From: MFD01213-c1 sp963704405
Lineage (GTDB): Bacteria; Planctomycetota; Phycisphaerae; Tepidisphaerales; Tepidisphaeraceae
Assembly (NCBI GenBank): GCA_963704405.1
Contig: OY969903.1
Coordinates: 4,464,001 to 4,528,000, forward strand
Direction of reading: 5' to 3'
DNA: 64,000 nt
Shown piece after piece: positions 34,226 to 41,794 of the stretch. How positions within the stretch are numbered: the first letter of the stretch is position 1; each line of letters opens with the position of its first letter. Below the pieces are notes generated by a model. That model worked only from the letters and a program-made list of their open reading frames with translations. It ran no database searches and was not told the DNA's origin. Made by a program: the position numbers and the translations under genes.

Positions 34226-34993
34226 TCAGCTCATTCCCATTCGGGCGCGCCGGACCTCAATCAGATGCAGCGCGCCGACGACTTTCGTCAGTTCGCTCAA
34301 TGCCTGGCGGCCTTCCAACCCATCCTGCATTCCGTCAAACTGAATGCCGCACTCCACCGTATTAGGCGCTGCGCCCTCCGCGGGGCCCTCACCGCGCCCC
34401 TGCATCAGAATTTCGTTGCCGTCTTTGAGCTGAAGCCACACCCTCAGCCGCTCGTCTGGTTGAACCATCGGCGGTTTCCCATCCTTGGGCAACAGCGCAA
34501 CGCCAAGTCCCCCAACGCTCAGATCTTTAACCTCCACCCCAATGCCCGCCGCCGATATCGGCTTATCCTTCAATTCCGCCTTCTCCCCGATCCGCCATAA
34601 CTTCACCTGCAACTCGGACGACGCCGTGATCGGAACACGATAGCTGTTGCGGCGTTGCATCGGCTTCAACTGCGCCGGCCTCGCAAGAAGAACCGCCGAC
34701 ACTTTCGTCTCTGCATTGAGCTGGTATTCAAGCTCGGCCTTCAGCACCTTCGAAACAAAGCATATCTTCTGATCCCCCGTCTTGAACGAGACCGCGCATG
34801 GCTGGCCGATCGAAATCAGATGTTCGATCAGAGCTTGTTCAGTCGCGACCGACTCCAGCCATAAACCATCCGGCGTCTCATTCAGAAACCGGCTCTTGTG
34901 ATTCCGAAGCATCCCCGCCGTCGGCAACGAAAGCACCGTCGCCGAGTTCCGGGCGATTGCGTCAGCGAGAATGTCCGTTGGGCCTTCTGCCAT
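34226..34993 (-). CDS. PilZ domain protein (YcgR-like two-domain)
   Basis: About 255 aa. An N-terminal YcgR-type domain (about 1-110) is followed by a PilZ domain. The PilZ domain has the cyclic-di-GMP motif RRNSYRVP (RxxxR) and DLSVGGLGV (DxSxxG). Both motifs are complete, so ligand binding is expected. The start is uncertain: ATG 34993 (MAEGPTDILAD) or 35029. With the HD-GYP protein and MshEN domains in the pilus block, this is the third cyclic-di-GMP-linked component of the window. Its target, perhaps surface motility, is not shown. Confidence 0.82.
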   Translation of the reverse strand: MAEGPTDILADAIARNSATVLSLPTAGMLRNHKSRFLNETPDGLWLESVATEQALIEHLISIGQPCAVSFKTGDQKICFVSKVLKAELEYQLNAETKVSAVLLARPAQLKPMQRRNSYRVPITASSELQVKLWRIGEKAELKDKPISAAGIGVEVKDLSVGGLGVALLPKDGKPPMVQPDERLRVWLQLKDGNEILMQGRGEGPAEGAAPNTVECGIQFDGMQDGLEGRQALSELTKVVGALHLIEVRRARMGMS

Positions 34994-35163
34994 GATCCGT
35001 ATACTGCGCACTGCGGCGCACGACCTCATTGTTTCATCGGAATCGGACGCGCTAATAATTAGAAACCCGTACCCGGCGCACTCCATCTTCGTACTCCCGG
35101 CCCTGCGGCGTCTTCACCGCCGTTATTACCGGACCAGCGCCAGCCCAAAATGGAAAGGATTTT

Positions 35164-36300
35164 ATGGCTAACCCAACGACCAGCGAATTACAAAGCAAAC
35201 AAGCGCACCTGAATGACTTTCTCGATCATCATCACCTGGACGGCGTCCTGCTGGGCCGCCGCAACAATTTCGCCTGGATCACCTGCGGCAAAGACAACCG
35301 CATCGCCAATTTTTCCCCCGTCGGTGTCGCCTCCATCCTGGCGACCCGCGATTCTCGAATCTGCCTGACCAATTCCATCGAAGCCCCCCGCTTCCGCACC
35401 GAAGAACTCGCCGGCGACGGAATCGATGTCATCGACTGGCCCTGGTATAACGGCAGCGCCGCCAGAAAAGTCCTGAAGGAAATCATCGCCGGCCGAAAAA
35501 TCGCCGCCGACGTCAATGATGTCGGCGAATTCAATCACTTCGGCGCCGGTTTCAGCAAATTGCCCGACAGCTTCGGCGAGCTCCGCTGGGCGCTCACCGA
35601 TGCCGAGATCGATCGTTATCGCGACGGCGCACACCGCACATCCGTCGCAATGGAAGCCGCCTGCCGTCGGCTGACGCACGGCATCAATGAGCATGAAGTC
35701 TCCGGCATCCTCGACGAGGAAATGCACCGCAACCAGCTCAACCCCGTGGTAAACCTGATCGCATCCGACGAACGCATCGAAAAATATCGTCACCCGATCG
35801 CGGTCAACAAAAAAGTGCAGCGCTATGTGATGCTGGTAATCTGCTCAGAATTCGCCGGCCTCATCACCAGCATGACCCGCTTCGTCAGCTTCTCGCCTTT
35901 AACCGAAGAACTCAGGAAAAAGCAGCAGGCCGTCGCCAATGTCGATGCCACCGTCAATCTCTCCACTCGCCCGGGCAGGACCCTTGGCGAAATGTTCCAG
36001 ATCATCCAAAAAGCCTACGCGGACCAAGGCTACGCCGACCAATGGAAACTGCACCATCAAGGCGGTAGCGCCGGCTACAACGGCCGCGAGGCCTTCGCCG
36101 AACCAGCCAGCCCAATCACCGTCAGAGAGAACCAGGCGTTCGCCTGGAACCCCTCCATCACCGGCGTTAAAAGCGAAGACACAATCCTTGTCACCCCCGG
36201 CGGCGTAGAATTTCTAACCTCAATCTCAAAAGACTGGCCCACAATAACCGCCACCTTCAACGGCCAGCAGATAAAGCGCGCCGATATCCTCGTGAAATAA
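35164..36300 (+). CDS. M24 (creatinase/aminopeptidase P) family protein lacking metal ligands
   Basis: 378 aa with the N-terminal creatinase domain (1-140) and a C-terminal pita-bread fold. The usual metal ligands are missing. Where M24 peptidases have DxG...DxTR, this has VMLVICSEFAGLITSMTRFV; where they have EPG, it has AWNPSITG. HHQGGSAGYNGRE keeps the His region and GVKSEDT keeps a late Glu. Creatinase also lacks metals and uses His, so a metal-independent hydrolase or binding protein is possible. Start ATG 35164. It precedes the liv genes but probably is not in their operon. Confidence 0.8.
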   Translation: MANPTTSELQSKQAHLNDFLDHHHLDGVLLGRRNNFAWITCGKDNRIANFSPVGVASILATRDSRICLTNSIEAPRFRTEELAGDGIDVIDWPWYNGSAARKVLKEIIAGRKIAADVNDVGEFNHFGAGFSKLPDSFGELRWALTDAEIDRYRDGAHRTSVAMEAACRRLTHGINEHEVSGILDEEMHRNQLNPVVNLIASDERIEKYRHPIAVNKKVQRYVMLVICSEFAGLITSMTRFVSFSPLTEELRKKQQAVANVDATVNLSTRPGRTLGEMFQIIQKAYADQGYADQWKLHHQGGSAGYNGREAFAEPASPITVRENQAFAWNPSITGVKSEDTILVTPGGVEFLTSISKDWPTITATFNGQQIKRADILVK

Positions 36301-36364
36301 CTTCCGTTAAGATTTCGCCCGACTCGCGCTCGCACCTGATTCATCCGTCCCGGAGAAAAATTTC

Positions 36365-37495
36365 ATGCGAACATTTCTGATCGCCGTTTCACTCATCACC
36401 ACCGCCCTGTTCTTCCCGGCGATTGCCCAGGCCCAGGACGACATCATCGTCGGTGAATTCGGCTCCCTCACTGGCGGCACCGCCACCTTTGGCATCAGCA
36501 CCGACGAAGGCGTTCGCCTCGCCATCGAACAAATCAACGCCAAAGGCGGCGTCCTCGGCAAACAGATCAACATTGTCGTCGCCGACGATCAATCCAAGCC
36601 TGAAGAAGCCGTTACCGCCGTACAGAAACTTCTCACACAGGATCACGCAATCGCCATCCTCGGCGAAGTCGCCTCCAGCCGCTCCCTCGCCGCCGCCCCC
36701 GTGTGCCAGCGCGCCCGAATCCCCATGATCTCGCCCGCCAGCACGAATCCCAAAGTCACCAAGGTCGGCGACTACATCTTCCGCACCTGCTTCATCGATC
36801 CTTTCCAGGGCGCGGCCATGGCCAACTTCGCCATGAATCAACTCAAGCAAAAACGCTTCGCCATCCTCTACGACATAAAAAATGACTACAGTGTCGGTCT
36901 CCGGGAATTTTTCACCAACACCGTCAAACAAGCCGGCGGCGAAATCATCGCCGACGAAAGCTACGGCGAAGGCGACATAGACTTCAAAGCCCAGCTCACC
37001 AAGATCAAAGGCGTCAACCCCGACGCCATCTACGTCCCCGGCTATTACACCGAAGTAGGCCTCATCTGCCGCCAGGCCCGCGAGCTCGGCATCAGCGTCC
37101 CCCTCATGGGCGGTGATGGGTGGGACAGCGACAAAACCTTTGAGATCGGCCGCGACGCCGTCAATGGCTGCTACTTCACCAATCACTATTCCCCCGACGA
37201 AGACCGCCCCGCCGTCAAAGAATTCGTCGACACCTACAAAGCCAAATTCAACGGCAAAACCCCCGACGCCATGGCCATCCTTGGCTACGACGCCGCCCGG
37301 CTCCTGTGCGACGCCATCACCCGCGCCGGCTCCACCAAAGGCAAAGCAATCCGCGACGCCCTGGTCAAAACAAAAGACTTCCCCGGCGCCAGCGGCTCAA
37401 TCACCATCGACTCCGAACGGAACGCCCAAAAACCCATTGTCGTCCTGAAAATTGAAGGCGGCAAAACACATTTCGAAACCAGCGTTCAGCCTTAA
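36365..37495 (+). CDS. livJ: Branched-chain amino-acid-type ABC transporter, substrate-binding protein
   Basis: 376 aa. The signal peptide is MRTFLIAVSLITTALFFPAI with cleavage after AQAQ. The mature protein is a type I periplasmic binding protein: DDIIVGEFGSLTGGTATFG, IVVADDQSKPEEAV, SPASTNPKVTKVGDYIFR and AILYDIKNDYSVGL are standard LivJ segments. It binds leucine/isoleucine/valine or another small amide in the periplasm. It is first of five liv genes; the 118-bp gap to livH contains the repeat at 37531-37577. Confidence 0.9.
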   Translation: MRTFLIAVSLITTALFFPAIAQAQDDIIVGEFGSLTGGTATFGISTDEGVRLAIEQINAKGGVLGKQINIVVADDQSKPEEAVTAVQKLLTQDHAIAILGEVASSRSLAAAPVCQRARIPMISPASTNPKVTKVGDYIFRTCFIDPFQGAAMANFAMNQLKQKRFAILYDIKNDYSVGLREFFTNTVKQAGGEIIADESYGEGDIDFKAQLTKIKGVNPDAIYVPGYYTEVGLICRQARELGISVPLMGGDGWDSDKTFEIGRDAVNGCYFTNHYSPDEDRPAVKEFVDTYKAKFNGKTPDAMAILGYDAARLLCDAITRAGSTKGKAIRDALVKTKDFPGASGSITIDSERNAQKPIVVLKIEGGKTHFETSVQP

Positions 37496-37530
37496 ATTTT
37501 CCGCGCCCCTCCCAACACCTCGCTCACTGC

Positions 37531-37577
37531 GTCATCCTGAGCGAAGCGAAGGATTCTTCAGAGTACATCAGGATGAC
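37531..37577. repeat. Perfect inverted repeat GTCATCCTGA / TCAGGATGAC between livJ and livH
   Basis: The arms 37531-37540 and 37568-37577 are perfect complements. The interior carries GCGAAGCGAAGGATTC. The ends match those at 30421-30499. Its place between the binding-protein gene and the permease genes would let its stem favour higher expression of livJ, as REP elements do in other transporter operons; that role is inference. Confidence 0.7.
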
Positions 37578-37613
37578 AGTGACCAGTACCACCAGACGAT
37601 TGATAGTGAGCCA

Positions 37614-38533
37614 GTGCAACAACTCCTCCAACAGCTCGTCAACGGTCTCTCCTGGGGCGCTATCCTCGCCCTCATTGCCGTCGGATACACCATGGTCTAC
37701 GGTGTGCTCCGCCTCATCAACTTCGCCCACGGCGACGTCTATATGGTCAGCGCCATGGGCGGCTGGTACGCCTGCTCCCACTGGTACCACATCCAAAACC
37801 CCTCCTGGTTCGCCCTGGCGCTGGTCCTGCTGACCAGCATCATCGTTTGCGGCGTCCTCGGTTTTCTCATCGAATTCATCGCCTATCGCCCCCTGCGCAC
37901 CAGCCGCGAATCACCTCCCTCATCACCGCCATCGGCGTCTCCCTCTTCCTCGAATTCGGCGGTCAGCGATTCTTCGGCGCATCCCCTCAGGCCTTCCCCC
38001 AACTCGTGCCCGGCCTCGAGCAAAACGCAGAACTCTTCAACATCCACCACGTCGTCATCGGCAAAGTTGACGCCATCATCTTCATCGTCACCCTCTTGCT
38101 CATGGTCGTGCTGCACCGCATCGTGATGCACACAAAAACCGGCCTCGCCCTGCGAGCGGTATCCTTCCGCTTCGATACCGCCGAGCTGATGGGAATTGAT
38201 ATCAACCGTATCATCAGCTTCACATTCATCCTCGGCTCCGCCTTGGCCGCTGTCGCCGGTGTGCTGGTCGCGATCCGCACACCAAAGGTCGATCCGCTTA
38301 TGGGATTGCAACCGGGCATCAAGGCATTCGTTGCCGCTGTGCTCGGAGGCATCGGAAATATCCCCGGCGCGGTGGCGGGCGGTTTCCTGCTCGGGATCAC
38401 TGAAGTGCTGGTCGCCGGTTATTTGCCGCAGGGCTCGCAATATCGCGACGGCATCGCATTCGTCATTTTGATCGCCGTGCTCCTGCTGAAACCTTCTGGA
38501 TTGTTTGGACAGAATGTCATTGAAAAAGTCTGA
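37614..38533 (+). CDS. livH: Branched-chain amino-acid ABC transporter permease LivH, one frame break
   Basis: About 306 aa after repair, normal for LivH. GTG 37614 gives MQQLLQQLVNGLSWGAILAL, then GYTMVYGVLRLINFAHGDVY, the family hallmark. The frame breaks near 37908. Adding one C restores YRPLRTSPRITSLITAIGVS. The C-terminal part is complete (VLGGIGNIPGAVAGGFLLG). About eight spans. It overlaps the livM start by 20 bp. Confidence 0.88.
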
Positions 38534-40013
38534 TCAACTTCCGATGTCCCTCTCCGCCGCCTGGATGCGGGTCCTGCTGAGCAACTGGTGGCTGCCGCTG
38601 CTCGTCCTCTTATTGCCTGCCGCCAGGTTCATCGAAAATGAGGACAAGGTCAGCTCCTATCATGTCGACGTGCTGCTGCGCATCGGCACAGTCATTGTGG
38701 CCGCCGTCAGCCTTCAGCTTATTAACGGAATCAGCGGCCAGTTTTCCCTCGGTCATGCCGGCTTTATGGCCATCGGGGCATACGCCGCCGGTTACGCGGT
38801 GCAAAACTTCTCATCTATTCCCATCGCAACTGACGATCCCTCCATCCCCCGTTACACCAATCCTGTCGGCGTTCTCCTGTTCTTCTTCGCCTTCATGCTC
38901 TCGGTTGGCGCCGCCGCTGCCATCCTTTCGTTCTGCATCATGGGCATCCGAAAGCTCCGCTATCGCCTCGGCTCAACCATCCCCACCATCCTCGGCTTTG
39001 TCTTCATCGCCTGGATCCTCACCGACATCATTCTCTATGCCCGCTCCGGTCAATTCGAAAACTATTCTCTCTGGTCGCGCCTGCTCATCGCACTCGTAAA
39101 GATGTACGCCCTTCTCACCACCCACGGCGTTACCCCCGCCAACTGGATCAGCACCCACCTCCTCCCCGAATCATTCCGGCAACCACTCACCATGCTCTTC
39201 GCTTTGATCGGCGCCGGCACCCTCGCCGGAACCGCCGGGTGGATCGTCGGGCTCCCCACCCTTCGCCTGCGCGGCGACTATCTCGCCATCGCCACCCTCG
39301 GCTTTGCCGAAATCATCCGCATCGTCCTCACCAACGCTGGCTCTGTTGGTGGAGCAACCGGCCTGCAGGTCGTTCCTTATCCCATCCCCCCCGATCCCGA
39401 CCCCCAGCTGCCCGTCGTCGGTCACTACATTCTCCCCTGGGTTTTCGGCGCGGCCATCCTCACCATCACGCTCATCTGGCGGCTCAAGCATTCCCCCAAA
39501 GGCCGCGCAATCCAGGCCGTCCGCGAAGACGAAATCGCCGCCCGCGCCGTCGGCATCGACAACGTCCACCACAAAGTCATCTCCTTCATCATCGGCGCAT
39601 TCTTTGCCGGCGTTGCCGGGGGGCTTGTCGTCACCCGCGTCGGATATGTAAACCCCAATAACTTCGACTTCAGCGCCAGCGTCGATCTGGTCGTCATCGT
39701 CACCCTCGGCGGGCTCGGAAGCATCTGGGGAACCGTCCTCGCCGCCATCATCCTCACCGCCTTGCCGCAAGTCCTTCAATCCCCAAAAGAATGGCTCGAA
39801 TTCCTGCTCTTGCCCTTTGGCGGCAAAGCCTTGAACATCTCGCCCAGTGCAGCAGACTGGCTGAAATGGGTCGGCGATAACCGGATGGTCCTATACGCCA
39901 TCCTCCTCATCGGACTGATGCTCCTGAAGTACGGGGATTTTTCCGTCTGGCTCCCCAGGCGCAAACCCCGCCGCCCGCGCCTCCGAAAGCTGCCGGCGCA
40001 ACCTGCAGTGTAA
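38514..40013 (+). CDS. livM: Branched-chain amino-acid ABC transporter permease LivM, enlarged
   Basis: 499 aa, longer than the usual 320-430. Family segments are LQLINGISGQFSLGHAGFMA, then LRLRGDYLAIATLGFAEIIR and RAVREDEIAARAVGID-like VREDEIAARAVGID, and GGLGSIWGTVLAA. Extra sequence of about 100 residues with two or three added spans lies between the first and second halves (about residues 115-225). Start ATG 38514 overlaps livH; ATG 38544 is the alternative. It forms the membrane channel with LivH. Confidence 0.88.
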   Translation: MSLKKSDQLPMSLSAAWMRVLLSNWWLPLLVLLLPAARFIENEDKVSSYHVDVLLRIGTVIVAAVSLQLINGISGQFSLGHAGFMAIGAYAAGYAVQNFSSIPIATDDPSIPRYTNPVGVLLFFFAFMLSVGAAAAILSFCIMGIRKLRYRLGSTIPTILGFVFIAWILTDIILYARSGQFENYSLWSRLLIALVKMYALLTTHGVTPANWISTHLLPESFRQPLTMLFALIGAGTLAGTAGWIVGLPTLRLRGDYLAIATLGFAEIIRIVLTNAGSVGGATGLQVVPYPIPPDPDPQLPVVGHYILPWVFGAAILTITLIWRLKHSPKGRAIQAVREDEIAARAVGIDNVHHKVISFIIGAFFAGVAGGLVVTRVGYVNPNNFDFSASVDLVVIVTLGGLGSIWGTVLAAIILTALPQVLQSPKEWLEFLLLPFGGKALNISPSAADWLKWVGDNRMVLYAILLIGLMLLKYGDFSVWLPRRKPRRPRLRKLPAQPAV

Positions 40014-40022
40014 ATGTGAGCG

Positions 40023-40787
40023 ATGCCATTACTCGAGATCGAAAACCTCTCCATCCGTTTCGGGGGCCTGCAGGCGCTGACCGATTTCAATTTCTCCTTC
40101 GACGCCCGTGAGCTTGTCGCGCTCATCGGCCCCAATGGCGCCGGCAAAACCACCGCCTTCAATATCGTCACCGGCGTCTATGCCCCCACCACCGGCCAGA
40201 TCCGCCTCGCCGGCCGCCGCATCGAAGGTGAATCCCCCGTCCGCCTGAACCAGCTCGGCCTCGCCCGCACGTTTCAGAACATCCGCCTCTTCCAGAATCT
40301 TTCCGTCCTTGACAACGTCATTGTCGCCTTGAACCAATCCGCCGAGCACGGCCTGCTCACGACGCTCGTCCGCGGCCCCCGCTTTCATCTCGACCGCAAA
40401 GCCGCCAGCATCGCCGGCATGGAGCTCCTCCAAACCATGCACCTCGACACCCATTGCCGCCAGCTTGCCCGCAACCTCTCCTACGGCGACCAGCGCCGCC
40501 TCGAAATCGCCCGCGCCCTCGCCACCAAACCCAAAATCCTGCTGCTGGACGAACCCGCCGCCGGCATGAACCCCCAGGAAAAAATCGAACTCATGGACCT
40601 CATCCGCTTCATCCGCGACCGCTTCGCCGTCGGCATCTGGCTCATCGAGCACGACATGAAACTCGTCATGACCATCTGCCAGCGCATCACCGTCCTGGAC
40701 CACGGCCAAATCATCGCCATCGGAACCCCCGCCCAAATCCAGTCCAACCCAAAAGTAATCGAAGCCTATTTAGGAGAACCGGCATGA
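40023..40787 (+). CDS. livG: Branched-chain amino-acid ABC transporter ATP-binding protein LivG
   Basis: 254 aa. Walker A is GPNGAGKTT (about residue 38), the signature is LSYGDQRRLEIARAL and Walker B is ILLLDEPAAGMNP, with the switch His in WLIEHDMKLVM. TFQNIRLFQNLSVLDNV is typical of LivG. It starts 7 bp after the livM stop. It energises uptake together with LivF. Confidence 0.95.
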   Translation: MPLLEIENLSIRFGGLQALTDFNFSFDARELVALIGPNGAGKTTAFNIVTGVYAPTTGQIRLAGRRIEGESPVRLNQLGLARTFQNIRLFQNLSVLDNVIVALNQSAEHGLLTTLVRGPRFHLDRKAASIAGMELLQTMHLDTHCRQLARNLSYGDQRRLEIARALATKPKILLLDEPAAGMNPQEKIELMDLIRFIRDRFAVGIWLIEHDMKLVMTICQRITVLDHGQIIAIGTPAQIQSNPKVIEAYLGEPA

Positions 40788-40797
40788 AAAAACTTAG

Positions 40798-40854
40798 GTA
40801 GTAGATAGCGAGCGCGGCAAAAATAACTTCAAACCACCATGCACTATCTACTAC
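40798..40854. repeat. Inverted repeat GTAGTAGATAG / CTATCTACTAC between livG and livF
   Basis: Perfect 11-bp arms at 40798-40808 and 40844-40854 enclose 35 bp. The spacer from here to livF (40951) also contains CGTGTTCTCCGCGCCTCTGT at about 40910-40929, another dispersed-type word. The otherwise tight liv operon is interrupted by this 163-bp insertion-like spacer. Confidence 0.6.
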
Positions 40855-40950
40855 TCGACGCCCACTCCGTCTGTGTGCATCCGTATGCATCTATGGTTAA
40901 AAACTTCCCCGTGTTCTCCGCGCCTCTGTGATGAATAACTGCGTTTGAAA

Positions 40951-41661
40951 ATGCTCCTAACTATAAAAAACCTCCAGGTCGCCTACGGCGCCATCACCGC
41001 CCTTCACAATGTCTCCCTTGACATCGACCGCGGCGAAATCGTCGCCCTTATCGGTTCCAACGGCGCCGGCAAAACCACCCTCCTCCGATCCATCAGCGGC
41101 CTGGTTAAATCCTCCGCTGGTACAATCCTCTGGCAGGATGCGGAAGAACTCCAAAACCAAAGAGCCGACTTTATCGTCCGTGCCGGCATCAGCCACGCCC
41201 CCGAAGGCCGTCAGATTTTTGCCAACATGACCGTCCGCGAAAACCTGAACCTCGGCGCCTATCAGCGCACCGACCGCCCCGCCATCCATGCCGATCTCGA
41301 TCGCTGTTACACCCTCTTCCCCGTCCTCACCGAGCGCCGCGAACAACGCGCCGGCACCCTGAGCGGTGGCGAACAACAAATGCTCGCCATCGCCCGCGCC
41401 CTGATGGCCCGCCCTAAGCTTCTCCTCCTGGACGAACCCTCATTGGGCCTGGCCCCCCTCATTGTAAGAAAAATCTTCCAGATCATCCGCGAGATCAATA
41501 CCGAAGGAACCACCATCTTCCTCGTGGAACAAAACGCCCACATGGCCCTCGGCGTGGCCCACCGCGCCTACGTCCTGCAAACCGGCAAAATCACCAAAAC
41601 CGGCCCCGCCAAACAACTCCTCGAAGACCCCGACGTAAAAGCCGCATACCTTGGCGGCTGA
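40951..41661 (+). CDS. livF: Branched-chain amino-acid ABC transporter ATP-binding protein LivF
   Basis: 236 aa. Walker A is GSNGAGKTTLLRS, the signature LSGGEQQMLAIARALM, Walker B LLLLDEPSLGLAP and the switch His-position region IFLVEQNAHMAL. The Gln/Asn in VEQNA is normal for LivF. ATG 40951 is chosen over TTG 40945. It is separated from livG by a repeat-containing spacer but completes the five-gene transporter. Confidence 0.94.
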   Translation: MLLTIKNLQVAYGAITALHNVSLDIDRGEIVALIGSNGAGKTTLLRSISGLVKSSAGTILWQDAEELQNQRADFIVRAGISHAPEGRQIFANMTVRENLNLGAYQRTDRPAIHADLDRCYTLFPVLTERREQRAGTLSGGEQQMLAIARALMARPKLLLLDEPSLGLAPLIVRKIFQIIREINTEGTTIFLVEQNAHMALGVAHRAYVLQTGKITKTGPAKQLLEDPDVKAAYLGG

Positions 41662-41794
41662 AGGTGGGGATGAAGAAAACGCGGAAAAGATATCACCATA
41701 TTCAGGGCCGTTTCAAAAGGCAGGGACGATCAGCATCGCAAAAAATCTGTAACAGTGACGACTCCAATCCAGACATCAGCAACTATCCCAACCT

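Noticed and set aside
36389..37186. 265-codon minus-strand ORF
   Set aside because: Antisense shadow of livJ; the plus-strand protein has a signal peptide and binding-protein motifs.
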